From positions 868,001 to 932,000 of the forward strand of contig NZ_FZLO01000001.1 in the NCBI RefSeq assembly GCF_900197595.1: a stretch of DNA of 64,000 nt. The letters are read 5' to 3'. The stretch is from Scatolibacter rhodanostii. GTDB lineage: Bacteria; Bacillota; Clostridia; Oscillospirales; Acutalibacteraceae. Both the position numbers and the translations under genes were made by a program. The notes below the pieces were generated by a model. It saw only the letters and a program-made list of their open reading frames with translations, had not been told where the DNA came from and did no database searches. This document shows positions 46,382-54,745 of the stretch, in pieces; position 1 is the first letter of the stretch; each line of letters begins with the position of its first letter.

Positions 46382-46411
46382 ATTATATACTAGTATACAT
46401 AAGTTTTTCAA
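46382..46411 (-). promoter_or_regulatory. Promoter of divIC-yabR
   Basis: TTGAAA (46406-46411) and TATAAT (46382-46387) with an 18-bp spacer on the minus strand, overlapping the end of yabQ. It would let divIC be expressed in growth, separately from the sporulation genes yabP-yabQ. Confidence 0.65.
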
Positions 46412-46881
46412 GTACTTTTTCGTTTTTCTTTTATTTTCGGACGATGTTTTTTTACCTTTTTCTGATTTGCTTTGGCTTTATTTTCTTTTTTCTCTTTTTT
46501 CTTTTCTTTTGGCTTAATGAAACGCTTAAAGATTTTTTTGACACCCGACAAAAAGAAACGTCTTATCTTTCGAATGCCATACCAAATCTTTTGAGAGATA
46601 ATTTGCACAAATGGGCCTAATGACAAAATGACTGCTGCCGCTCCAATGATATGCAGTAGCAACTGAAAAAAACGGATGCGCCCGCTGTCAAAAACCAGTG
46701 CACAAAGAAAAACCGACATAGCCGCCATTAAGCAAAGCAACATATCAAAAAACGCTTCTGCAATTTTGCCAAAGCCAAACATAATCCTGACAATTTTCAT
46801 CATCAAGAAAAGAAGCCCCCACATCACACCCACTACTAAAAAGAGAATTGCCGCTTCTGCTGACAGCACTTGCTCCGTCAT
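46408..46881 (-). CDS. yabQ: Sporulation membrane protein YabQ
   Basis: 157 residues. Three to four membrane helices (about residues 5-110: for example AAILFLVVGVMWGLLFLMM) are followed by a very basic C-terminal tail (KKEKKENKAKANQKKVKKH). The YabQ family is needed for spore cortex formation in B. subtilis and localises around the forespore. The start codon overlaps the yabP stop as ATGA, so the pair is translationally coupled. Sequence similarity in this family is low, so the call rests on length, topology and position. Confidence 0.83.
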   Translation of the reverse strand: MTEQVLSAEAAILFLVVGVMWGLLFLMMKIVRIMFGFGKIAEAFFDMLLCLMAAMSVFLCALVFDSGRIRFFQLLLHIIGAAAVILSLGPFVQIISQKIWYGIRKIRRFFLSGVKKIFKRFIKPKEKKKEKKENKAKANQKKVKKHRPKIKEKRKST

Positions 46882-47153
46882 TTAAAAAGCCTACCAAAAA
46901 ACGAGAGTGCCGGGCCGTTATCTGTGTAAGATACCGCCTCCGTTTTGCCTGTTACAAGCATATCTCCTGTCTCAGCACTGAGTGTTTCAATATGCAGTGA
47001 TTTTCCTTTAATATTTAGTTGCCCTATATCAGTTTGCGCAGTAATTAACTCATCACTGAAAAAATCAACCCGCACAATACCTGTCGCCATCAATTTTTCT
47101 CTATTATGAATGGTTAAAACATGATTTTTCGGTGCTCTTTGTGTTTCTGCCAT
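46878..47153 (-). CDS. yabP: Sporulation protein YabP
   Basis: 91 residues with the YabP/YqfC pattern: NHVLTIHNREKLMATGIVRV, FFSDELITAQTDIGQLNIKG and LTGKTEAVSY-like end. It is needed for spore maturation with YabQ; the molecular role is not known. GGGGAGG precedes the ATG. It overlaps yabQ by 4 bases. Confidence 0.9.
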   Translation of the reverse strand: MAETQRAPKNHVLTIHNREKLMATGIVRVDFFSDELITAQTDIGQLNIKGKSLHIETLSAETGDMLVTGKTEAVSYTDNGPALSFFGRLFK

Positions 47154-47211
47154 GATAATCCTCCCCTAAGTTCAGTCCTACTCATGAAAAGATATGCGGC
47201 AGATTCTGTTT

Positions 47212-47457
47212 TTATTCTTCGATGACTTGATACATCAGTGCTGCTTCTTCTTTTTTGGCATATTCATTCACAGACAGCACTTTGCATTTAATAGCTCTTG
47301 CACCCAGCTGCACTTCAATTTCATCGCCAATTTTAACATCATAAGAAGCTCTTGCCACTTTGCCGCCAACCAGAACACGTCCGGCATCGCAGGCTTCATT
47401 GGCAATGGTTCGGCGCTTGATAATTCTGGCAATTTTTAGATATTTGTCTAATCTCAT
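47212..47457 (-). CDS. rqcP: RqcP (YabO), S4-domain ribosome-associated quality-control factor
   Basis: Small S4-fold RNA-binding protein that works with RqcH on stalled 50S subunits to add alanine tails to nascent chains. The S4 block MRLDKYLKIARIIKRRTIAN and the DAGRVLVGGKVARASYDVK loop are clear. 81 residues from the ATG at 47457 with GGAGG upstream. It lies between hup and yabP, as in the yabNOPQ clusters of other Firmicutes. Confidence 0.93.
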   Translation of the reverse strand: MRLDKYLKIARIIKRRTIANEACDAGRVLVGGKVARASYDVKIGDEIEVQLGARAIKCKVLSVNEYAKKEEAALMYQVIEE

Positions 47458-47482
47458 GTCATTTTCCTCCGGATAAAACAAG

Positions 47483-47505
47483 GCAGACTCGAAATTCGAG
47501 TCTGC
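47483..47505 (-). repeat. Hairpin between hup and rqcP
   Basis: GCAGACTCGAA and TTCGAGTCTGC form an 11-bp stem with almost no loop. On the minus strand it is followed by TTGTTTT. It may be a partial terminator that lowers rqcP expression relative to hup. Confidence 0.55.
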
Positions 47506-47526
47506 TGAAATCGCTGATCGTAAAAC

Positions 47527-47805
47527 TTATTTCTGATTAACTGTCTCTTTCAAGGCTTTACCTGCTTTAAATGCCGGTGCTTTTGAAGCTGGAATCTTAA
47601 TTTCCTGATTAGTTCTAGGGTCACGGCCTGTTCTTGCTCCGCGCTCACGTACTTCAAAAGTACCAAAACCAACCAATTGCACTTTGTCGCCCTTCTCAAG
47701 AGCTTCTGTAATAGACTCGATTACTGCATTGACAGCTGCATCTGCATCTTTCTTTGTGATTTCAGCTTTTGTTGCTACCTCAGCAATAAGTTCCGATTTG
47801 TTCAT
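47527..47805 (-). CDS. hup: DNA-binding protein HU
   Basis: 92-residue nucleoid protein. The start [20 protein letters not shown], the [20 protein letters not shown] turn and the DNA-inserting NPQT-like loop (here [19 protein letters not shown]) are typical HU. GGAGGTTG precedes the ATG. It sits where B. subtilis has yabN between the flippase and yabO genes. Confidence 0.97.
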   Translation of the reverse strand: MNKSELIAEVATKAEITKKDADAAVNAVIESITEALEKGDKVQLVGFGTFEVRERGARTGRDPRTNQEIKIPASKAPAFKAGKALKETVNQK

Positions 47806-47924
47806 GTTTAAACAACCTCCATTTTTTCATTCAAACAGCTCGCTAAATATGCATTAGCTGCCGATTTAAGCCACTATAACTTTCACATTAAAATGATAGA
47901 AAGCCAATAACAAGCACAATAATA

Positions 47925-49730
47925 TCACATCCTTATGCGCTTTTCAAGTATTTTCACAATTTTTTCTCCTTTTGGAAGCAGCAAAATATCTTTTTTATTT
48001 ATCCCTCTTAAAATACCTAAAAAAGCGACATAAACTGCCCCTCCAAGCAAGATTCCAACCACGCTTCCGAGCAACCCTGTGAGTCGTCCTCTGTCGCCGA
48101 CAAAAATCGCAACTAAAGTACCTGTAACATAGGCCGTTAATCCACAAAAAACAGCCGCAACAAATGGCTTGCCGATTACTGCTTTTAAGCTAATGGATAC
48201 TCCCGTTACTTTTACGAGCAGATAAAGCTCTGATACCACCAAAAAAATATAGCACAGCAAAGTTCCGATTCCTGCACCGAAAACGTTAATTTCGGGTGTG
48301 CCGCACAGCACATAATTTACCGCTATTTTAATGGCCATGCTCACAATCAACATTTTCACTGGCAAATCCATACGTCCTACTGCTTGCAATAAGCTGCTAA
48401 CGGGTGTAGAAATAGCAGCCGCAGCCGCTGCAAATCCAAGCAAAAAGAGAATTCCCGACGTAATCGGTGCAGATTGATTGCTGCCGTAAAGTAACGTTAC
48501 AATATAAGGCGACAAAGCGCTGATTCCAATACCGGCCGGTAAACTAAAAATAGCGGTAATACGAATAACGGATTCAATGCTCTCTTTTATTTTTTTAGGG
48601 TCTTTTTGCGTCCAGACAGCGGTCACGTTGGGCAGTGCACTAGTACTAAACGCTTGTGTAATCGTTGGTACAAGCATATAGACGGTCAGTGCCATGCTAT
48701 AACAGCCAAATAAAAAATTAGGTATCGTAGACGGCTGTCTGACATATTCATCTGGAATTTGACCGTTAAACATTTGTAAAACAGCATTGGGATTTTGCGC
48801 CATAATATCCCCTATGCGACTTTGCAGAAATGTTGTATCAATCAGTCCTGCCAAATTGGTGGCGATTGCCCCAATACCAATTGGCAAAGCCGAAAGCACC
48901 AGTCGTTTTGTCAGTGTACGATTGCGAAAAGGCTTGGGGGAATTTTGCAGCATCTGCTTTGTGATTCCGTCTCCTTTGAGGCGAAATCGAATGGAAAGAT
49001 ATAGAAAAGCAAAAAAGGTACCCAATGTCACACCTGCGATAGCACCTGTTACTGTAAAAGAGAGCGTGAGTAAGGCAGCTTCATCAGCAGAAGGCACTAA
49101 CTGCCCAAACAAAGTACCGCTTTGTTGATATTCCTTTGCCAGATAGATACTAATTCCCAGTGCAGCCGAAAGCCCAAAAGCCATTTTAGTAACGGCTTCA
49201 ATCACTTCTGATATGGCCGTGGGGTACATATTTTTCAGCCCTTCGCAGTATCCACGATAAACTGATGCCAAACACCCGAAAAAAATAGCAGGAGCGAGCA
49301 TCCACATTGGCAGCAAGGCATTGCTGTTGGCAATGATATAGCGGCAATAATACGGGGCGCCAATGACCATGAGAAGTGTACCAACTACGCCCAGACCCAC
49401 AAAAATTGGAAACGAAACCTTCTTTATTTGACGTACATCACGAAATTTGCCTTGCGAGTAATTCTCAGAGACCATTCGTGAAATAGCAATGGGCAGTCCG
49501 GCAGTAGCAAGACTATGAATCGGTCCGTAGAAATTGTAAGAAACATTAAAAAGGCCCATGCCATATGCGCCGATTACCGATTCAAGCGGCACTTTAAAAA
49601 GAGCCCCCACTACTTTTACAATCATCATACCTACGGTTAAAATCAGAGCCCCATGAACGAAGTTTTGCTTACCAGAATTTTTTTTATGCAACGTATTGCT
49701 ATGTAATGTATCTGTTTGTTTATTTCCCAT
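47925..49730 (-). CDS. SpoVB/YabM-like polysaccharide flippase (MATE/MOP superfamily)
   Basis: 14-helix membrane transporter of about 601 residues, related to SpoVB, YtgP and YabM, which are linked to lipid-II or cortex precursor flipping. The start of the fold reads ALILTVGMMIVKVVGALFKVPL. Mid-protein LSALPIGIGAIATNLAGLID is the repeat start of the second half. The ATG at 49730 has AGAGG before it; an earlier in-frame ATG at 49796 has none. It heads the yab-like cluster, in the position of yabM. Which precursor it moves is not shown. Confidence 0.85.
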   Translation of the reverse strand: MGNKQTDTLHSNTLHKKNSGKQNFVHGALILTVGMMIVKVVGALFKVPLESVIGAYGMGLFNVSYNFYGPIHSLATAGLPIAISRMVSENYSQGKFRDVRQIKKVSFPIFVGLGVVGTLLMVIGAPYYCRYIIANSNALLPMWMLAPAIFFGCLASVYRGYCEGLKNMYPTAISEVIEAVTKMAFGLSAALGISIYLAKEYQQSGTLFGQLVPSADEAALLTLSFTVTGAIAGVTLGTFFAFLYLSIRFRLKGDGITKQMLQNSPKPFRNRTLTKRLVLSALPIGIGAIATNLAGLIDTTFLQSRIGDIMAQNPNAVLQMFNGQIPDEYVRQPSTIPNFLFGCYSMALTVYMLVPTITQAFSTSALPNVTAVWTQKDPKKIKESIESVIRITAIFSLPAGIGISALSPYIVTLLYGSNQSAPITSGILFLLGFAAAAAAISTPVSSLLQAVGRMDLPVKMLIVSMAIKIAVNYVLCGTPEINVFGAGIGTLLCYIFLVVSELYLLVKVTGVSISLKAVIGKPFVAAVFCGLTAYVTGTLVAIFVGDRGRLTGLLGSVVGILLGGAVYVAFLGILRGINKKDILLLPKGEKIVKILEKRIRM

Positions 49731-49867
49731 CGCTTTCCTCTCTTTAAGCCTCTGTGTAAAATCAATTAAGATTTGAACTTTACAAATAAAACCCATACAA
49801 GCTAACGAACTGCATGATTCTTAATAATATGCAGAGAAATGCTTATTTAGGTTGTTTATGCCCATAC

Positions 49868-49922
49868 TTTACATAGATTTTACAAATAGCCGATTTTAGA
49901 TTTTACATAACTGATTTATAGT
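49868..49922 (+). promoter_or_regulatory. Putative Pho box and promoter of the pst operon
   Basis: TTTACA occurs at 49868, 49879 and 49902. The first two are 11 bp apart, the period of the PhoP direct repeats in B. subtilis (TTAACA-like), and the third is 23 bp further on. TATAGT at 49917-49922 is a candidate -10 without a -35, as in PhoP-activated promoters. The 326-bp gap 49731-50056 holds no gene. The PhoP regulator is encoded in the same operon. Confidence 0.6.
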
Positions 49923-50056
49923 AGAAAGCAGTAAAGAAAATGTAAAATCAAGGGGCAGTATTACAAAACCTGTCTAAAAGCACAGTTGCAATAGCTTTAC
50001 AGAACTTTCAGCCGGTAGCTAAGAAAATAATTACCAAAAAGGATGGTTAAAGATAC

Positions 50057-50917
50057 ATGAAAAAGATTTTGGCGATAGGATTTGCGTGCTTACTGATAAG
50101 CCAGCTTGCTTCTTGCAAAGCGGCAGACAACCAGCTCATTAATGTCATCTCTCGCGAAGATGGCTCTGGTACGCGAGGTGCCTTTGTTGAACTCTTAGGC
50201 ATAGAGGAAAAAAATGATAAGGGAGAAAAGATTGACCACACCACTTTATATGCTGAAATTACCAACAACACAGCCGTTATGATGACTTCTGTTATGAGCG
50301 ACCGTAATTCCATTGGCTATATCTCTTTGGGGTCGCTGAATGAGATTGTAAAGACTGTAAAAATCAATGGCGTTACCCCCTCTATTGATTCAATCAAAGA
50401 TGGCTCTTATCCTCTAGCTCGTCCTTTCTTAATTGCCGTAAAGGACAATTTAAATCCTCTCGCTCAAGATTTTATTGATTTCATCGTCAGCAAAGATGGG
50501 CAAACCGTCGTGCAAGATAAAGGCTATGCCCCCATTGACGCAGAAAAAAGCTTTTCAGGCGGTAAGGTTTCAGGAAAAATTGTGGTTGCCGGTTCTTCAT
50601 CAGTAACACCTGTTATGGAATCTCTCAAAGAAGCTTATCTATTTCATAACCCCGATGCAGAAATTGAAATTCAGCAAAGTGATTCTACTACCGGAACAAA
50701 CTCTGCTATTGAAGGTATCTGCGATATTGCCATGACTTCTCGTGCTCTAAAAGACAGCGAAGTCGAAAAGGGTCTTTCCCCTATCACAATCGCTATGGAC
50801 GGCATTGTCATTATTGTTAACCATGACAATGTTGTAGATGAAATGACACCGGAGCAAGTGAAGGATATTTATGTTGGAAAAACAACTTCTTGGTCGCAAC
50901 TGACGACAAGTGATTGA
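50057..50917 (+). CDS. pstS: Phosphate-binding lipoprotein PstS, circularly permuted
   Basis: Binds phosphate outside the cell and feeds PstCA. Lipobox LASC (Cys20) follows a signal peptide. The usual PstS blocks are all here but in swapped order. First come SREDGSGTRGAF (about residues 30-41), ITNNTAVMMTSV, IGYISLGSL and FIDFIVSKDGQTVV. Then come GKIVVAGSSSVTPVM (about residue 173), EIQQSDSTTGTNSAIEG, DIAMTSRALKDSE and AMDGIVIIVNHDN. The end (VKDIYVGKTTSWSQL) joins in ordinary PstS to what is here the beginning, so the domain is permuted rather than broken. 286 residues. AAAGGATGG precedes the ATG. Confidence 0.92.
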   Translation: MKKILAIGFACLLISQLASCKAADNQLINVISREDGSGTRGAFVELLGIEEKNDKGEKIDHTTLYAEITNNTAVMMTSVMSDRNSIGYISLGSLNEIVKTVKINGVTPSIDSIKDGSYPLARPFLIAVKDNLNPLAQDFIDFIVSKDGQTVVQDKGYAPIDAEKSFSGGKVSGKIVVAGSSSVTPVMESLKEAYLFHNPDAEIEIQQSDSTTGTNSAIEGICDIAMTSRALKDSEVEKGLSPITIAMDGIVIIVNHDNVVDEMTPEQVKDIYVGKTTSWSQLTTSD

Positions 50918-50960
50918 TAAAAGTCTCTTATTTGTCCATAGAAAGGAATGGTATTTGGGA

Positions 50961-51818
50961 ATGAAGAATACAGGCAAGAAAAAAGAAACGGTGATGAAAT
51001 ATGTTTTTCTCGTCGCAGCTGCTATAAATGTGTTATGTGTCGCACTGATTTGTGTGTTTTTATTTGCTAATGGTTTTCCTGCCATGGCAAAAATAGGCCC
51101 TTTGAAATTTTTGTTAGGCACTGAATGGCGGCCCGGAAATGATATATACGGTATTGCTCCCATGATTTTGGGTAGTCTATACGTAACCGCCGGGGCTATA
51201 TTGATTGGTGTTCCACTTGGTGTACTGACGGCTATTTTTCTTGCTAAATTTTGCCCTGATGGGCTCTATCGGTTCTTTCGCCCTGCCGTGTCACTTATGG
51301 CTGGGATTCCCTCCATTATTTACGGTTTCTTCGGTCTTGTGCTGCTTGTGCCAATTACAAGAAATGTTTTCGGCACAGGAAAAAGTATTTTGACAGCTTC
51401 CATTCTTTTAGGAATTATGATTTTGCCCACGGTCATCAGTGTTTCAGAAACAGCCATTCGTGCTGTACCTTCTAGTTATTACGAAGGCTCGCTGGCCTTG
51501 GGTTCTACTCACGAGAAAAGCGTATTCTTTGCCGTTGTTCCCCCTGCTAAATCAGGAATTTTAACCGCTGTTGTTTTGGGAATTGGGCGCGCTGTAGGCG
51601 AGACCATGGCGGTCATTATGATTGCGGGTAATCAAGCGATTATGCCGGAAAGTGTCGTAAAAGGAGTGCGAACTCTCACAGCTAACATTGTCATTGAAAT
51701 GGGATATGCCGCTGATTTACACCGTGAAGCCCTCATCGCCACTGCTGTGGTTCTATTCATTATGATTTTACTAATTAATCTGCTATTGTCACTCGTCAAA
51801 AAGGAGAAGAAAGCATGA
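50961..51818 (+). CDS. pstC: Phosphate ABC transporter permease PstC
   Basis: One of the two membrane subunits of the high-affinity phosphate importer. Six membrane helices are visible, and the coupling region ILPTVISVSETAIRAVPSSYYEGSLALG is typical. RAVGETMAVIMIAGN follows near the end. 285 residues from the ATG at 50961; a TTG at 50955, better spaced from AAAGGAATGG, is an alternative. Overlaps pstA by 4 bases. Confidence 0.94.
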   Translation: MKNTGKKKETVMKYVFLVAAAINVLCVALICVFLFANGFPAMAKIGPLKFLLGTEWRPGNDIYGIAPMILGSLYVTAGAILIGVPLGVLTAIFLAKFCPDGLYRFFRPAVSLMAGIPSIIYGFFGLVLLVPITRNVFGTGKSILTASILLGIMILPTVISVSETAIRAVPSSYYEGSLALGSTHEKSVFFAVVPPAKSGILTAVVLGIGRAVGETMAVIMIAGNQAIMPESVVKGVRTLTANIVIEMGYAADLHREALIATAVVLFIMILLINLLLSLVKKEKKA

Positions 51819-52663
51819 AAAAAACTTCAAAAAAGAAATACTCTTTTTCTTCTCTTATTCTTCGTATTCTTGTCTATACCGCCGCTTTCATCACACTGGC
51901 TGTTGTCGTTTTACTGATAGGCTATATTGTGATTAAAGGGGTTCCTAACCTTTCTCCCAAGCTTTTTGAGTGGGAATATAACAGCCAAAATGTCACTTTA
52001 ATGCCAGCTTTGATTAATACACTACTTATCACCTTGCTCGCTATGCTAATTGCTGCTCCTATCGGTATTTTCAGTGCTATTTATCTCAGTGAATATGCTA
52101 AAAAAGGGAATCGCCTTGTCGAAATCATTCGGCTTGCTGCTGAAACACTTTCAGGCATTCCCTCCATTGTATACGGACTTTTCGGCATGATTTTCTTTGT
52201 TATCACGCTTGGTTGGGGTTATTCTCTTCTTGCCGGTGCATTTACTCTGGCGATTATGATTTTGCCGCTTATCATGCGCACCACAGAAGAAGCACTGCTT
52301 TCTGTTCCTGATTTCTATCGGGAAGGCAGCTTTGGTTTGGGTGCAGGCAAGCTCCGCACCGTGTTTGCAATTGTTTTGCCTTCCGCCATTCCCGGTATTC
52401 TCTCCGGCATTATCTTGGCCATTGGCAGAATTGTCGGCGAAACAGCCGCTCTCATTTTCACAGCGGGAACACTGGCTAAAATCCCAAACAGCCCGCTTGC
52501 GTCTGCACGTACCCTTGCTGTGCATATGTACAGCCTTTCCAGCGAGGGGCTATATCTTAATGAAACCTATGCGACTTCGCTTGTTCTGCTTATTTTAGTC
52601 GTCATAATCAATTATACTTCTGAATTTTTGGCAAAAAGGATGGTTAAAAAGAGAAATGGATAA
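51815..52663 (+). CDS. pstA: Phosphate ABC transporter permease PstA
   Basis: Second permease subunit, 282 residues, six membrane helices. [17 protein letters not shown] and the EAA-type loop [20 protein letters not shown] are characteristic, followed by [20 protein letters not shown] overlap with pstC and an 8-base overlap with pstB show strong coupling in the operon. Confidence 0.95.
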   Translation: MKKTSKKKYSFSSLILRILVYTAAFITLAVVVLLIGYIVIKGVPNLSPKLFEWEYNSQNVTLMPALINTLLITLLAMLIAAPIGIFSAIYLSEYAKKGNRLVEIIRLAAETLSGIPSIVYGLFGMIFFVITLGWGYSLLAGAFTLAIMILPLIMRTTEEALLSVPDFYREGSFGLGAGKLRTVFAIVLPSAIPGILSGIILAIGRIVGETAALIFTAGTLAKIPNSPLASARTLAVHMYSLSSEGLYLNETYATSLVLLILVVIINYTSEFLAKRMVKKRNG

Positions 52664-53405
52664 ATTTACAGTAAAAAACCTGAATCTATACTACGGCAGC
52701 TTTCAAGCACTTAAAGAGATTCAAATCAATATTCCAGCCAATGAAATCACTGCCCTAATCGGTCCGTCGGGCTGTGGGAAATCGACTCTGCTAAAGACTT
52801 TAAATCGCATGAATGATTTGGTCGAAGGCTGTAAAATCGATGGCACAGTTCTTTTAGATGGCAAAGATATTTTTGGCAACATGGACGTCACAGACTTGCG
52901 CAAACGAGTCGGTATGGTGTTTCAAAAGCCGAATCCGTTTCCCATGAGCATTTATGACAATATTGCTTATGGTCCTCGCACACACGGCACTCGTTCAAAA
53001 GCCACACTCGACCTTATCGTGGAAAAATCTCTTCGTGCCGCTGCTATTTGGGAAGAAACCAAAGACCGCCTCAAAAAGAGCGCACTGGGTATGTCAGGCG
53101 GCCAGCAGCAACGATTATGTATCGCCAGAGCCTTGGCGATTGAACCCGAAGTGCTTTTGATGGATGAACCTACCAGTGCGCTTGATCCAATTTCCACTTC
53201 TAAGATTGAAGACCTTGTCAGTACACTGAAAAAAGATTATACTATAGCTATGGTCACTCATAATATGCAGCAGGCAGCCCGTGTGTCGGATAAAACTGCC
53301 TTTTTCTTAATGGGTGAAATGGTTGAATTTGACGCAACCGACAAAATTTTCTCAATGCCGAAAGATAAAAGAACAGAAGATTATATCTCAGGGAGGTTCG
53401 GATAA
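52656..53405 (+). CDS. pstB: Phosphate ABC transporter ATP-binding protein PstB
   Basis: ATPase of the phosphate importer, 249 residues. Walker [20 protein letters not shown], the Q-loop [19 protein letters not shown], signature MSGGQQQR and Walker [14 protein letters not shown] are intact, with the switch His in MVTHNMQQ. The NRMND after Walker A is the PstB hallmark. phoU starts at its stop codon (TAATG). Confidence 0.97.
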   Translation: MDKFTVKNLNLYYGSFQALKEIQINIPANEITALIGPSGCGKSTLLKTLNRMNDLVEGCKIDGTVLLDGKDIFGNMDVTDLRKRVGMVFQKPNPFPMSIYDNIAYGPRTHGTRSKATLDLIVEKSLRAAAIWEETKDRLKKSALGMSGGQQQRLCIARALAIEPEVLLMDEPTSALDPISTSKIEDLVSTLKKDYTIAMVTHNMQQAARVSDKTAFFLMGEMVEFDATDKIFSMPKDKRTEDYISGRFG

Positions 53406-54058
53406 TGCGTGAGCGCTATACCAAACAGCTGGATAATTTACACAACAACTTAATTCACATGGGTTCTCTCTGCGAAGAGGCTATTGCCTGTGCTGCCAAA
53501 ACGCTCATTGACGGTAACCTTGACATGAAAGAAAAAGTGTTGTCTGTTGAAAACGACACCAACATGGCCGAAAGAGACATTGAGCAGCTTTGTGTGCGCC
53601 TTTTGCTCTTAGAACAACCTGTTGCCAGTGATTTGCGGCAAATTACCGCTGCACAAAAAATGATTACCGATATGGAACGTATCAGCGACCAAGCCGTTGA
53701 CATTGCTGAACTGTCTGCCTATATGAAAGGCAACTCTGTTAAAAGCGATATTCATATTGCGGAAATGTCCCGTGCCACAATCGGCATGGTTACTGCCAGT
53801 ATTGATTCTTTCGTCAGCAAGGATTTTGCCAAGGCTCGAGAGGTTATTGCCTCCGACGATGTCGTAGACGACCTTTTCTTGAAAATTCGCAAAGAGCTGA
53901 TTCAGCATATTACAGAAAACCCTGCCGTTGCCAGTGAATGCCTTGATTTGCTCATGGTAGCAAAATATTTTGAACGTATCGGCGATCATGCCGTGAATAT
54001 AGCCGAGTGGGTTCTCTATTCTCTCACCGGTGACCGCTATGCCACAACGCTGGAATAA
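53405..54058 (+). CDS. phoU: Phosphate-signalling regulator PhoU
   Basis: Two three-helix repeats, 217 residues, each with the E(D)xxxD-type metal motif: ISDQAVDIAELS in the first and KYFERIGDHAVNIAEW in the second. Links the Pst transporter to the PhoR kinase and limits phosphate uptake. Start overlaps the pstB stop by one base. Confidence 0.95.
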   Translation: MRERYTKQLDNLHNNLIHMGSLCEEAIACAAKTLIDGNLDMKEKVLSVENDTNMAERDIEQLCVRLLLLEQPVASDLRQITAAQKMITDMERISDQAVDIAELSAYMKGNSVKSDIHIAEMSRATIGMVTASIDSFVSKDFAKAREVIASDDVVDDLFLKIRKELIQHITENPAVASECLDLLMVAKYFERIGDHAVNIAEWVLYSLTGDRYATTLE

Positions 54059-54067
54059 GGAGTTTTC

Positions 54068-54745
54068 ATGATTTATTTAGTTGAAGATGAAAGCAACATT
54101 CGAGAGCTGGTGATTTACACCCTGCAGAATACTGGCTTTTCTGCCACAGGATTTTCTTCCTCAGAAGAATTTTGGCCTGCTTTGTCTAAAAAAATGCCAG
54201 AGCTTGTTTTATTAGACATCATGCTTCCCGGTGAAGATGATGGTCTTACTATCCTTAAAAAATTGCGCAGTGACCCTAAAACAGAGCATCTGCCCGTCAT
54301 TATGCTCACTGCCAAAAGCACAGAATACGATAAAGTTTTGGGGCTTGACTGCGGTGCTGATGACTACCTCACCAAACCCTTTGGTATGATGGAGCTTGTC
54401 GCGCGTATCAAACGTCTTCTTCATCGTATCACGCCTACCAAAACTTCAGAAACCTATCTCTGCGCTAATCTTTCTATGAACTTGCCCCAACATCATGTTG
54501 AAGTAGACGGAGAAGAAGTTACTCTCACACTTAAAGAATTTGAGCTGTTAGCTTATCTCTTCAAAAACCAAGGTATTGCTCTTACAAGAGATCAGATTCT
54601 GTCTGCTGTTTGGGGCTATGAATTTAATGGCGAAACCAGAACGGTTGATGTGCATATTCGCAGTCTGCGAGGCAAGCTGTTGAGCGCCGCCGATTTAATC
54701 GAGACCGTGCGCGGTGTGGGTTATCGCATAGGGGGCAATTCATGA
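54068..54745 (+). CDS. phoP: Response regulator PhoP (OmpR family)
   Basis: Receiver domain with the phospho-acceptor Asp in LVLLDIMLPGEDDG (near residue 52) and the conserved Lys in DYLTKPFGM. A winged-helix DNA-binding domain (LTLKEFELLAYLFKNQGIAL to VDVHIRSLRGKL) follows. 225 residues. AAGGAG precedes the ATG. It overlaps phoR by 4 bases, so the pair forms one two-component system inside the pst operon. Target: phosphate-starvation genes, probably including this operon. Confidence 0.93.
   Translation: MIYLVEDESNIRELVIYTLQNTGFSATGFSSSEEFWPALSKKMPELVLLDIMLPGEDDGLTILKKLRSDPKTEHLPVIMLTAKSTEYDKVLGLDCGADDYLTKPFGMMELVARIKRLLHRITPTKTSETYLCANLSMNLPQHHVEVDGEEVTLTLKEFELLAYLFKNQGIALTRDQILSAVWGYEFNGETRTVDVHIRSLRGKLLSAADLIETVRGVGYRIGGNS

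Noticed and set aside
50057-50917. pstS seen at first as a broken or frameshifted gene
   Set aside because: Every conserved PstS block is present and in frame; only their order is rotated, so it is a permutation and not a pseudogene.
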